NCBI GenBank assembly: GCA_003820375.1
Contig: RPQH01000003.1
Span: forward strand, 27,088-91,087
Length of the DNA stretch: 64,000 nt
Source: Ignavibacteriota bacterium
Lineage (GTDB): Bacteria > Bacteroidota > Ignavibacteria > Tepidaquicellales > OLB5
Reading direction: 5' to 3'
Part shown: positions 55,702 to 64,000 of the stretch, piece by piece
How the letters are laid out: each line of letters begins with the position of its first letter
How positions within the stretch are numbered: position 1 is the stretch's first letter
Position numbers and translations under genes: made by a program
The notes under the pieces: model-generated
Seen by the model: only the letters and a program-made list of their open reading frames with translations
Database searches by the model: none
Told to the model about the DNA's origin: nothing

Positions 55702-55731
55702 CAATTGAAAATATAAAGTAATTTCAAAACA

Positions 55732-55767
55732 GGTTGATAACAGAATATGTTATCAACCTTTTTTTTT
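55732..55767 (+). terminator. Strong terminator after the mutase gene
   Basis: Stem ggttgataac / gttatcaacc (10 bp), loop of seven, then nine T residues. The textbook example in this window, 31 bases past the stop. Confidence 0.95.
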
Positions 55768-55932
55768 GCTTCTCCTGTTTTATTGCGACTTTTAGCGTTA
55801 TACCATTCAATAAAAACCTGCCAGGTGATTACAAAATATATTTAAGAGATACGGCACTTCCTTTTTTTAAACCTTTAATTTCCGTAAGTTTAAGTGAAAC
55901 ATTAAGGGATTTTAAAAGCTTTTTTCAACCCA

Positions 55933-57471
55933 ATGCTTAAAAGAAATTATTTTTATATATTTCTTGCTTATGTTGTTCTGACCTTTGCTTACCTATCATC
56001 TGAATATATAATTACAGACCATCAATTTGGAGTACCTCTTGATGATTCATATATACATTACCGCTTTGCAGAAAATTTATCTCATGGGTATTTTTTTCAT
56101 TATAACATTGGCGAACCGACACCGGGTACTACATCTCCTTTATGGGTCGTTATTCTCACCGTGCCTTTTTTATTTAGTAAAAGTGCAATATTAATTTACT
56201 CAATAGCAGTAAGCTCAATTTTTTTCTTATTAACTTGTTTCCAGGTTTACAAATTATCTAAAAGGATTGGATTTAACGAAAACTATGCAATGCTCGCTGT
56301 ATTTCTTACCCTCATAAGCGGTAGATTGTTATGGGCTTCACTTTCGGGTATGGAAGTAACTTTATTTTCTTTTATCACTTTGGTTATTGTAAATTCATTC
56401 ATTGGTGAGCTTGAGAAAAAGAAAATTAGTTACTCTACAGGTATCCTTCTTGGTATATCAGCATTAGTAAGACCTGAAGCTTACCTGTTTGCATTAATTT
56501 ATTTCATAACTGTGATTATTCTTTTCAAGAATGACCTGAGAACAAATTACAGGAATATTTTATTCTCTTTTGTATTCTTTATTTTAATTATTTCTCCTTA
56601 TCCCATATTTTGTTATATAAATACAGGTGGATTACTGCCAAATACATTCCAGGGACAAAAGGGCGGATTAAGATATATTCCGGATATTATATTTTTAAGA
56701 GAAGCCGGAAAAATATTTTTTAAGGATAATGTATTTATACTGCTGTTAATGTTCACTTCAATTGGTTATTTTTTATTCACACTCGTAAAATCAAGACCTG
56801 AAAAAAAACTCTTGCTTTTAAATCTTTGGATCGTTCTGCTTCCTGCCTGTTTAACATTCTTATTGCCAAAAAACAACCATCACGGAAGATATTTAATACC
56901 TTTGCTTCCGTTTATAAATATTTTGTCCGTTTATATACTGGTAAAAGGAATAGAATTTTGTAAAAAAAGAAAGCCCGGTATTCTTGCTTGCAGAAATGCA
57001 TTTGTAATAGCTTTATTTCTTCTTTCTTTTGCAGGTGTTGTTCATTATGGATATTATATAGCTATGAACGTTGATAATATAAACGATCAGCATTTGAATG
57101 TTGCAAGGTGGGTTGAAAAAAATTTACCGGAAGAAAAGATTATTGCATTAAACGATATAGGGGCTATTTCATATATTACAGATAAAAGAATAATTGACAT
57201 GGAAGGGCTTGTTACTCCCGATATATTGAAAATCAGAAAAACTGAACCGGCGAACCAATCAAAGAATTTTATTAAATATTTAAAAGATAATGATGTTAAT
57301 TATTTGATTATTTACCCTTCATGGTATAAAAGCTTAATGCAGGATTATTCCTATGCTTTTGATACTGTTTATTCAGCCCGGGTTGAAAACGGCACAATTC
57401 TTGGTGATATTGAGATGTTTGTTTTCAAAATAAATTGGGAAAAGATAAATTTGCAAAAAACTCGTTTTTAA
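55933..57471 (+). CDS. GT-C membrane glycosyltransferase, paralogue 1 (AftB-like)
   Basis: A 512-residue inner-membrane protein with about 10-11 hydrophobic helices and a soluble C-terminal part. After the first helix comes LDDSYIHYRFAENLSHGYFF and then GEPTPGTTSPLWVV, the acidic-pair loop of GT-C enzymes that use polyprenyl-phosphate sugars. The C-terminal region has EEKIIALNDIGAISYITDKR and DMEGLVTP, shared by all three copies. The motif layout resembles the mycobacterial arabinofuranosyltransferase AftB. Sugar donor and acceptor are unknown. Confidence 0.72.
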   Translation: MLKRNYFYIFLAYVVLTFAYLSSEYIITDHQFGVPLDDSYIHYRFAENLSHGYFFHYNIGEPTPGTTSPLWVVILTVPFLFSKSAILIYSIAVSSIFFLLTCFQVYKLSKRIGFNENYAMLAVFLTLISGRLLWASLSGMEVTLFSFITLVIVNSFIGELEKKKISYSTGILLGISALVRPEAYLFALIYFITVIILFKNDLRTNYRNILFSFVFFILIISPYPIFCYINTGGLLPNTFQGQKGGLRYIPDIIFLREAGKIFFKDNVFILLLMFTSIGYFLFTLVKSRPEKKLLLLNLWIVLLPACLTFLLPKNNHHGRYLIPLLPFINILSVYILVKGIEFCKKRKPGILACRNAFVIALFLLSFAGVVHYGYYIAMNVDNINDQHLNVARWVEKNLPEEKIIALNDIGAISYITDKRIIDMEGLVTPDILKIRKTEPANQSKNFIKYLKDNDVNYLIIYPSWYKSLMQDYSYAFDTVYSARVENGTILGDIEMFVFKINWEKINLQKTRF

Positions 57472-57585
57472 CCCATTTAGTTAGTTTTTCTTCCTTTTTA
57501 TTCCTTAAATTTTCATTATTTTAATAAATATTAATTTGATTAACGCCATATAAAAACAATATCTTGATTAGGATTTACCCCACTA

Positions 57586-59121
57586 ATGTTTAAAACCACT
57601 GACAGGAATTACTTATATATTTTTGCTGTGTTTTTTGCAGTAACTATAATTTACCTTTTGACTGAATATATTATAACCGGTTATCAATTCGGCATGCCGC
57701 TGGATGATTCATGGATACATTTCCGCTTTGCAGAGAATTTTGCTCTGGGCCACTTCTACGAATTTAATATTGGTGACCCAACCCCCGGCACAACTTCACC
57801 GCTGTGGGTGGTTATATTATCTGTTCCTTTTTTAATATCAAGAAGCTTAATTCTTCCTTATGCATGTGCTGTAACATTATTATTCTTTTTCCTAACGTGT
57901 ATAGAAGTTTACCGTTTAGCGTTGAAACTCGGTTTTAACAAAAACTATGCGCTGCTTGCCGGCTTGCTCACTGTTCTTAATGGCAGGCTCATATGGTCAT
58001 CTCTATCCGGAATGGAAATTACACTTTTCTGCTGGCTTATACTGGTTGTTCTGCGTATTCATCTCGATGAAATTGACAGAAAGAAGATTAGAGTTATTAC
58101 GGGAATATTACTTGGTATAGCCGCTCTTGTAAGACCTGAAACTTATTTGTTTGGTTTGCTTTATTATTTTTCCACTTTAATTATATTACGAAAAAACCTT
58201 AAGGAAAATGTTTTCTCTATAGTTTTTTCATTTATATTGTTCATTATAATATTATCACCTTATCCTGTCTTTTCGTATTTGTTAACAGGGAAACCCTTAC
58301 CCAACACATTCCAGGGACAACAGGGAGCTCTGAGATTTCTGCCCGATATAAATTTTATGAATGCTACATGGAGATTATTTGTCAAGGATAATTTTATTGT
58401 TTTTATATTATGGCTTTTAGGTTCATACCTGTTTATTAAGTCCGTTTTCAAAAAGCAAATTGCAAGCAACTGGCTGTTAATCTATTTATGGATAATATTA
58501 TTACCCGTTATATCAGCATTTTTAACTCCCAATTGGCGGCACCATGGCAGGTATCTTATTCCGGTTATTCCATTTATTAATTTAGCGGCAATCAGTATAT
58601 TGCAAAAGCTATTATCACATTCTGAACACAGCCGGTTAACATTTTTCAAATATAAGAAAGCAATTATTTCGTTTATCATTTTCTTTTCCTTTATTGGTAT
58701 GGGTTTGTACGGATATTTGCTTGGTATGAATGTAGATAATATTAATGACCAGCAGGTGAATATCGCTAACTGGATAAACCGGAACCTGCCGGAGGAAAAG
58801 ATTATTGCATTAAATGACATCGGGGCAATAACTTTTTTAACCGGTAAAAAGATAATTGATATGGAGGGTCTTGTCACTCCTGAGATGCTGAAGTTCAGAA
58901 GGTTACGGCTTGAAGACCAGGACCCCAATGTTATGCGTTTCCTGCAGAAAAATAATGTAAACTATTTAATTATTTACCCCGAGTGGTACAGTTACCTCAT
59001 GATGTATTATTCACCGGCATTAGAGAAAATATATTCAGCAAAGCTTGATAATAATACAATTTGCGGAGGTGATGAAATGTTTATTTTTAAAATTAACTGG
59101 AATAAAGTTACTTTTAATTAA
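57586..59121 (+). CDS. GT-C membrane glycosyltransferase, paralogue 2 (AftB-like)
   Basis: A 511-residue paralogue of its neighbours, with the same topology: first helix, LDDSWIHFRFAENFALGHFY, GDPTPGTTSPLWVV, several membrane helices, then a C-terminal soluble domain. Its last third is almost identical at DNA level to that of paralogue 3 (58776-58906 versus 60436-60567), while the middle has diverged, pointing to gene conversion or recent duplication. The gap to paralogue 1 is 114 bases. The function is as for copy 1. Confidence 0.72.
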   Translation: MFKTTDRNYLYIFAVFFAVTIIYLLTEYIITGYQFGMPLDDSWIHFRFAENFALGHFYEFNIGDPTPGTTSPLWVVILSVPFLISRSLILPYACAVTLLFFFLTCIEVYRLALKLGFNKNYALLAGLLTVLNGRLIWSSLSGMEITLFCWLILVVLRIHLDEIDRKKIRVITGILLGIAALVRPETYLFGLLYYFSTLIILRKNLKENVFSIVFSFILFIIILSPYPVFSYLLTGKPLPNTFQGQQGALRFLPDINFMNATWRLFVKDNFIVFILWLLGSYLFIKSVFKKQIASNWLLIYLWIILLPVISAFLTPNWRHHGRYLIPVIPFINLAAISILQKLLSHSEHSRLTFFKYKKAIISFIIFFSFIGMGLYGYLLGMNVDNINDQQVNIANWINRNLPEEKIIALNDIGAITFLTGKKIIDMEGLVTPEMLKFRRLRLEDQDPNVMRFLQKNNVNYLIIYPEWYSYLMMYYSPALEKIYSAKLDNNTICGGDEMFIFKINWNKVTFN

Positions 59122-59247
59122 ATCATAATTTCCTTATTGGTGATTTCCTGTCCATACACTTTTTTTTCAATGTTAATTTTTTATATTATGTACTTTATAT
59201 TATCAGTAATAAACGTACGTTCCAATTCCTGATTATGGATTGTCATA

Positions 59248-60789
59248 ATGTTTAATAATACAAACAGGAATTACATTTATATAGCCATTGCATTCTTAAT
59301 TGGAACGGTTTATTATCTGCTGTCAATTTATTACATTACAAATCACCAATTCGGCATGCCGCTGGATGATGCGTGGATACATTTCCGCTTTGCAGAGAAC
59401 TTTGCTCATGGTCACTTCTTTGAATATAATATTGGTGCACCGACCCCAGGCACAACTTCACCGCTGTGGGTGGTTATTCTTGCTGTTCCTTTTTTAATAT
59501 CAAGAAGCCTGATCCTTCCTTATGCCTTAGCTGTAACATTATTGTTCTTTTTCCTAACGTGTATAGAAGTTTACCGCCTGGGTTTATATTTAAAGATTGG
59601 TAAAGAGTATGCTCTGCTTGCAGCTATATTAACAGCTTTTAACAGAAGACTTATATGGTCATCTTTATCGGGAATGGAAATTACACTTTTCTGCTGGTTA
59701 ACATTAATTATAGTCTTTATACATTTAAGAGAGATTGACCAAAAAAAATTGAAAGCTGCAACAGGATTGCTGCTTGGTGTTGCAGTGCTTGTAAGACCTG
59801 AAGCATACTTATTGGGTATATTATATTATTTATCCTCATTTATACTGCTTCGTAAAGAATTAAAAGAAAATTTAAAACCATTAATCTTATCAGCAATTTT
59901 ATTCTTGGCAGCTATATCTCCTTATCCAATTTTTTCGGAATTTTTTACCGGGAGATTGCTCCCAAATACTTTCAGGGGACAATTGAGTGATTGGAATTTT
60001 TTATCCGGTTTTGATTATATATATACGACATTCACGTATTTTGAAAAAGATAATCCTTTTATTTTTTTACTGCTGTTATTTTCTGTATTTTATTTTTCCT
60101 ATACCTATATAAAACGTAAAGCAGATAACAGATGGCTGTTTATATTCTTATGGGTGATTTTTTTACCCTTAGCATCTATATTTATTACACATAATTCCCG
60201 TCATTACGGCAGATATTTAATGCCGATTATTCCATTTATTAATTTAACAGCAATATATATATTGACAAAGGTATTTGGTTATATTCGTAAAAACAAGCCT
60301 CGCCTGTTAAAATATACATCAGCCCTTGCAGTTGTATTAGTACTTGTATCTATTGGTAAAGCAGGTACTTTTGGATATTTAGCGGGAAAGAATGTGGATT
60401 GTATAAATAACCAGCAGGTGAACATTGCTAACTGGATAAACCGGAACCTGCCGGAGGAAAAGATTATTGCATTAAATGATATCGGGGCAATAACTTTTTT
60501 AACCGGTAAAAAGATAATTGATATGGAGGGTCTTGTTACTCCTGAGATGCTGAAGTTCAGAAGGTTAAAGCTTGAAGACCAGGACCCCAATGTTATGCGT
60601 TTCCTGAAGAGTAATAATGTGAATTATTTGATAATTTACCCCGAATGGTACAGTTACCTGATGAAATATTACTCTCACGGATTAGAAAAAGTATATTCAG
60701 CAAAACTAATTGAAAGAACTATTTGCGGTGGCAATGAAATGTTCGTTTTTAAAATTAACTGGGACAAGATAAATCTAACTGAAAATTAA
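59248..60789 (+). CDS. GT-C membrane glycosyltransferase, paralogue 3 (AftB-like)
   Basis: A 513-residue third copy with LDDAWIHFRFAENFAHGHFF and GAPTPGTTSPLWVV. It differs from copy 2 mainly in the central helices and in the periplasmic segment after RGQLSDWNFLSG, where acceptor specificity could reside. It lies 23 bases before the UbiA-family gene, tying the glycosyltransferases to synthesis of a polyprenyl-phosphate donor. All three keep the acidic pair. Confidence 0.72.
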   Translation: MFNNTNRNYIYIAIAFLIGTVYYLLSIYYITNHQFGMPLDDAWIHFRFAENFAHGHFFEYNIGAPTPGTTSPLWVVILAVPFLISRSLILPYALAVTLLFFFLTCIEVYRLGLYLKIGKEYALLAAILTAFNRRLIWSSLSGMEITLFCWLTLIIVFIHLREIDQKKLKAATGLLLGVAVLVRPEAYLLGILYYLSSFILLRKELKENLKPLILSAILFLAAISPYPIFSEFFTGRLLPNTFRGQLSDWNFLSGFDYIYTTFTYFEKDNPFIFLLLLFSVFYFSYTYIKRKADNRWLFIFLWVIFLPLASIFITHNSRHYGRYLMPIIPFINLTAIYILTKVFGYIRKNKPRLLKYTSALAVVLVLVSIGKAGTFGYLAGKNVDCINNQQVNIANWINRNLPEEKIIALNDIGAITFLTGKKIIDMEGLVTPEMLKFRRLKLEDQDPNVMRFLKSNNVNYLIIYPEWYSYLMKYYSHGLEKVYSAKLIERTICGGNEMFVFKINWDKINLTEN

Positions 60790-60812
60790 AAGGTAAAGAA
60801 TAATTATAATTA

Positions 60813-61739
60813 ATGATATTAGACCTAATTAAGCTGGCACGCCCTAAACAGTGGGTAAAGAACTTCTTCGTTTTTGCACCGCTGCTTTTTTCCAAACATG
60901 TTTTTGATGCTAATTATGCTATTGCATCGCTTTCTGCATTTGTTGTATTCTGCTTATCATCAAGTACGGTTTATATAATAAATGATATTATGGATGTGGA
61001 ATCGGACCGCTCCCATCCTAAAAAGAAATTCCGTCCAATTGCTTCGGGAGAAATAAGCATAAAACAGGCATTAATTTTTCTTACTGTACTCATCGGGATA
61101 ATCATTCTGATGTTCTTTTTTCAGAAACCTATTTTCGTGTTTGTTATTATCCTGTATTTCCTCTCAAACTATATTTATTCGGTAAAAATAAAATCAATTG
61201 TACTGCTTGATGTATTTTTTATCTCATTTGGATTTATGCTGAGAGTACTTGGGGGAGCTGCCGCAATCAGTGTTGCAGTATCAAGCTGGATGATACTTAC
61301 TACAATTTTTATATCATTGTTCCTGGCAATATCCAAACGCAGGGGTGAGCTTTCACAGGTTGTTAATCATGAAAATATTGAAAAACAAAGGAAGGTTCTA
61401 AGAGAATATTCGGTTGAATTTGCAGACCAGCTGAACACAATTGCTGCCGCAGGTACAATTATTTCATATGCATTATATACCGTTTCCGAAAGAACAGTTA
61501 CAACTTTTGGTACCGATAAATTGATTTATACCACCCCGTTTGTTATTTACGGAATATTCAGGTATATGTACCTGATGCATAAAAAAAATCTTGGAGAATC
61601 GCCCACAACAATTGTGACTAAGGATATCCCGATAATGATTAATGTGATTATATATTTTGTTGCATGCATTCTTATAATATATAAACCGGTAATTCCTGTA
61701 ATTTCAAACCTTGCAAAACTTATATTTACCGAGTTTTAA
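60813..61739 (+). CDS. Decaprenyl-phosphate phosphoribosyltransferase-like UbiA protein
   Basis: A 308-residue, roughly nine-helix UbiA-superfamily enzyme. The N-terminus LIKLARPKQWVKNFFVFAPL and the motif Asn57-Asp58-x2-Asp61-x3-Asp65 followed by RSHPKKKFRPIASGEIS match DPPR synthase (mycobacterial Rv3806c type) better than quinone prenyltransferases. That enzyme makes polyprenyl-phosphoryl-5-phosphoribose, the precursor of the ribose or arabinose donor used by GT-C enzymes. Its position after three GT-C genes agrees with this. Confidence 0.84.
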   Translation: MILDLIKLARPKQWVKNFFVFAPLLFSKHVFDANYAIASLSAFVVFCLSSSTVYIINDIMDVESDRSHPKKKFRPIASGEISIKQALIFLTVLIGIIILMFFFQKPIFVFVIILYFLSNYIYSVKIKSIVLLDVFFISFGFMLRVLGGAAAISVAVSSWMILTTIFISLFLAISKRRGELSQVVNHENIEKQRKVLREYSVEFADQLNTIAAAGTIISYALYTVSERTVTTFGTDKLIYTTPFVIYGIFRYMYLMHKKNLGESPTTIVTKDIPIMINVIIYFVACILIIYKPVIPVISNLAKLIFTEF

Positions 61740-62615
61740 TTGAGAAAGCTAAAAGCTGAACTCATACTGGTATTTGTGGCTTTAATCTGGGCAGGTACAT
61801 TCGTTGTCATCAAAGTAACGCTCACAGAACTGCCTCCATTTTTCTTTCTTGCTATAAGGTTTTTTATTGCTGCCGCTATATTTTATATTATCTTTTATAA
61901 AAGGATAAGCTTTGAAAACAAAGATGCTGTAAAAGCGGGTATCTTTTTAGGTTTTTTACTTTTCCTCGGCTTTGCTTCTCAAACTTCCGGTATGGTATAT
62001 ACAACTGCCTCAAACTCAGCATTGATAACTGGCGTGAATTTATTAATAATCCCTTTTGCCCAGCATTTTATTATCAGGAAAAAAGTCGGGATTGAAAACT
62101 GGATTGGAATCATTGTTGTTATGTTTGGGCTTATTTTACTGACAAGGCCAATGGAAGCAGGATTAAATCCCGGCGATATGATAACTCTTATCTGTGCGTT
62201 CGCCTGGGCTTTCTATATTGTTTATCTTGATGTCTATACAAAAAAATATGATTTATATACTCTTGTAATAATCCAGTTCATTGTAGTCAGCGGCTTCTCT
62301 CTTATACTTGCGTTAATGTTTGAAGATATAAAAAATGTGAATATAAACACAATATCACTGCTGGGTTTATTTTATACTGCAATACCTGCTACACTTATAG
62401 CAACATTCCTTGGAAATAAATATCAGAAGGAGACAACTCCAATCAGGGCAGGATTGTTATTTACATTTGAACAGCCGGCAGCGGTTGTATTGGCTGTAAT
62501 ATTTCTTCATGATTATTTTAATTCAATGCAGATGATTGGCGGTATTCTGATGATTTGCGGGATAGTATTTTCAGAAAGCTATGAATATATTAGAGGAGGA
62601 TTAAGTAAAAAATAA
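61740..62615 (+). CDS. EamA/DMT-family transporter
   Basis: A 291-residue, ten-helix drug/metabolite transporter with two EamA repeats. The first begins LVFVALIWAGTFVVIKVTL, the second LNPGDMITLICAFAWAFYIV, and EQPAAVVLAVIFLHDYFN near the end is the usual EamA signature. The start is TTG at 61740, directly abutting the stop of the UbiA-like gene, so it is translated by coupling. Being in this operon it could move a lipid-linked or free sugar or precursor, but EamA proteins are diverse. Confidence 0.85.
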   Translation: MRKLKAELILVFVALIWAGTFVVIKVTLTELPPFFFLAIRFFIAAAIFYIIFYKRISFENKDAVKAGIFLGFLLFLGFASQTSGMVYTTASNSALITGVNLLIIPFAQHFIIRKKVGIENWIGIIVVMFGLILLTRPMEAGLNPGDMITLICAFAWAFYIVYLDVYTKKYDLYTLVIIQFIVVSGFSLILALMFEDIKNVNINTISLLGLFYTAIPATLIATFLGNKYQKETTPIRAGLLFTFEQPAAVVLAVIFLHDYFNSMQMIGGILMICGIVFSESYEYIRGGLSKK

Positions 62616-62616
62616 A

Positions 62617-62645
62617 GGGCTCCGGAGAGCCCCATTAAGATTTTT
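62617..62645. terminator. Bidirectional terminator at the end of the GT-C operon
   Basis: Stem gggctc / gagccc (6 bp) with loop cgga at 62617-62632. On the plus strand it is followed after a short gap by ttttt; on the minus strand by TTTATTTTTT. It can serve both the EamA gene and minus-strand transcripts from the right. Confidence 0.75.
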
Positions 62646-62651
62646 CTGTTT

Positions 62652-62735
62652 TTACTTCACCAGTACCATCTTTTTACTTTGCACAAATTTATCAGCTTCA
62701 ATTCTATAAAAATATACTCCCGATGCTAGATTGCT
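62652..62735 (-). pseudogene. Remnant of a T9SS sorting-domain tail
   Basis: The minus strand encodes SNLASGVYFYRIEADKFVQ, then SKKMVLVK and a stop at 62652-62654. This is the conserved last 27 residues of a type A sorting domain. Upstream, the frame runs straight into an inverted-repeat element, and no further T9SS-like sequence continues. It is a degraded gene end. Confidence 0.82.
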
Positions 62736-62942
62736 CACCCCCTGTGTCATTCCAGCATGCTTTTATACACACCTGTCATTCCAGCGAAGGCTGGAATCCA
62801 ATGAGCATGTTAAATAAATGCGATTAATCAATAACGTATAGAAATAATTACATAAAACTAATAACTCTTCTCTGCAATTTTCACACGTTGATTGGATTCC
62901 CGCTAGAAGCATGCGGGAATGACATAGGGGGGTGAAAGCAAT
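62730..62942. mobile_element. Miniature inverted-repeat element (about 210 bp)
   Basis: The left end (62730-62760, attgctcacccc...gcatgc) and right end (62909-62942, gcatgcgggaatgac...gcaat) are inverted copies over about 30 bases with a few mismatches. The interior is AT-rich and non-coding, with an extra tccagcgaaggctgga hairpin. A third copy of the core, ggattccagcatgcgggaat, lies at 62981-63000. It has the structure of a MITE; a target duplication is not clear. Confidence 0.65.
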
Positions 62943-63068
62943 TTTTTCTACCTTAAAAGATTATCCGTATCATCTACAGTGGATTCCAGCATGCGGGAAT
63001 GACAATGGGAAGAGTACTAAAGAAATAAAAGGTTACACTGATTGTACAGAACTGGTTATATATAAATT
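62943..63068. other. Spacer with a further palindromic repeat copy
   Basis: It holds a solitary ggattccagcatgcgggaatgac repeat at 62981-63003 and nothing else that can be supported. Together with 62616-62942 it completes the gene-free stretch. Confidence 0.55.
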
Positions 63069-64000
63069 TTATTTTACTAAAATCATTTTCTTAGTAATTT
63101 TTATATTATTATTAATAAAAAGAGTGTAGAAATATATTCCCGAAGCTAAGCTATTTGCTAAGAACTCTGATTTATAAATACCTGCAGGTTGTTCACAATC
63201 AACTAGAGCAGATACTTGTTTGCCGTTTATATCGAATATCTTTAACTGAACATTGGTCATGGACTTCAGTTCATAAATTATTATTGTCTTTGGATTAAAA
63301 GGATTTGGGTAGTTTTGATGAAGTATATTATTATTAGGTACAGATACATGTACTTGTTTTACATCTGTATACCAAATAGTTTCACCTCCTGTAGTTGTAT
63401 GAATACCTGATAAATAACCATAAGCCCATCCAATTCTATTATTAATAAATTTACCAAAAGGGTATCTGTTTATATGAATTGCAGTATCGGGTAATTGAAA
63501 CAGCCAATTGAAACCTGAATTAGTCGTTCTAAATAAAATTCCTCTAGTAGGAGGTGTACCTCCAATAATAATAGTTTCGCCCAATGCCCAAATTGTATCA
63601 TTATCTTTGTTCATAAATCCGGTTACTCCTTGTCCTAAAATATTACCACCTGAGGGAACAACCTGGCTTACCCAGTTTAAACCTCCGTCAGTAGTTTTCT
63701 TCATATCTAAATTGCATTTCCAGCCCTTTAAGCTGTCAATGAAGAACATATCCAAGAAATTACCTGCTCCAATTATAGGCGTCCATGTTGTACCTCCATC
63801 AGTAGTCTTCCTCAAGCTTCCGGCATCAATAAATCCTATTCTTTGATTATACATGTAAATATGTGCTGGGTTATACGTACCTAAACTTAATTGATGAATC
63901 CAGTTTGTTCCCCCATTGTTGGTGCGGAATACACCACCTGAAGAACTTTCGGGATCTACATACCAGATTGTATCGCTGTTTAATACATACATATTCTCCA
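63069..64000 (-). CDS. T9SS-exported repeat protein, partial (N-terminus outside window)
   Basis: The frame is open from the right edge to the stop at 63069-63071, about 310 visible residues. There are BNR/YCF48-type repeats (TNNGGTNW, TTDGGTTW, TTDGGLNW, TTNSGFNW), then a type A sorting domain with NYPNPFNPKT, LASGIYFYTL and KKMILVK at the end. The first ATG in the window (63992) lies within a repeat, so the true start is beyond the edge. It is probably a surface propeller protein like those at 12059 and 38742. Confidence 0.87.
   Translation of the reverse strand, partial: ENMYVLNSDTIWYVDPESSSGGVFRTNNGGTNWIHQLSLGTYNPAHIYMYNQRIGFIDAGSLRKTTDGGTTWTPIIGAGNFLDMFFIDSLKGWKCNLDMKKTTDGGLNWVSQVVPSGGNILGQGVTGFMNKDNDTIWALGETIIIGGTPPTRGILFRTTNSGFNWLFQLPDTAIHINRYPFGKFINNRIGWAYGYLSGIHTTTGGETIWYTDVKQVHVSVPNNNILHQNYPNPFNPKTIIIYELKSMTNVQLKIFDINGKQVSALVDCEQPAGIYKSEFLANSLASGIYFYTLFINNNIKITKKMILVK

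Noticed and set aside
55734..55940. Plus-strand ORF of 68 codons between the mutase and the first GT-C gene
   Set aside because: Its beginning lies inside the strong terminator at 55732-55767 and the end overlaps the GT-C start; composition is that of spacer DNA.
1..64000. tRNA, rRNA or known riboswitch genes
   Set aside because: Reading the gaps on both strands I found no T-loop sequence within a cloverleaf and no conserved riboswitch core; I would not call any.

Overview
The window looks like chromosome from an AT-rich Gram-negative bacterium of the Bacteroidota/Chlorobi group, most likely an Ignavibacteria-type lineage. Three secreted proteins end in a type IX secretion sorting domain with the NYPNPFNP motif typical of that group. 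There is also a TonB-dependent receptor, LpxH, many TTG starts and few Shine-Dalgarno sequences. No rRNA, tRNA or CRISPR was found. This placement is inference from motifs, not from a marker gene.

Layout. 1-9790 (minus strand): partial tryptophan 2,3-dioxygenase, an RlmI-like methyltransferase with a DUF302 gene, a class V aminotransferase, and a block in which the two reverse-transsulfuration enzymes (CBS, CGL) enclose a RecQ helicase fused to a phosphoribosyltransferase plus a DprA-like gene. 9797-10457 is a discrete unit with 35-bp inverted ends carrying a frameshifted GxxExxY nuclease-like gene. 10459-16513: lysS, a T9SS-exported repeat protein, rluB-scpB-scpA. 16979-20128: a metal-linked TonB receptor operon with a double-YHS protein and a Cys/His-rich small protein. 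20364-27727: penicillin-binding protein 1A, LpxH and three nucleotide-sugar genes. 28101-35925: solitary Mrr-like nuclease, a pol beta-like nucleotidyltransferase, and an amidoligase-type cluster (ATP-grasp, lipoprotein, M29 peptidase, GCS2 ligase, second ATP-grasp, esterase).

36345-49190: a lipoprotein, a 1-kb non-coding island, a second T9SS protein, a 1249-residue Nfn-like fused oxidoreductase with a DUF971 partner, a tandem pair of unrecognised acidic paralogues, nadA and hicBA. 49203-53787: MoeB-rhodanese, an AbiE toxin-antitoxin pair whose start codon lies in a perfect 22-bp palindrome, an SDR protein, and a MNT/HEPN pair whose HEPN half is broken by two stops. 54004-62615 (plus strand): methylmalonyl-CoA mutase large chain, then three paralogous GT-C membrane glycosyltransferases, a decaprenyl-phosphate phosphoribosyltransferase-like UbiA protein and an EamA transporter. 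The layout resembles the mycobacterial aftB-ubiA pair. The right edge has a T9SS-tail remnant beside a small inverted-repeat element and a partial T9SS gene.

Repeats are the second theme. Degenerate 7- to 9-base tandem arrays begin directly after the stop codons of several genes. Several unrelated families of short palindromic repeats lie between genes. The most promising items are the GT-C/DPPR-synthase locus, the ATP-grasp/GCS2 cluster, the RecQ-PRTase/DprA pair, the GxxExxY inverted-repeat unit and the stop-codon-abutting arrays.
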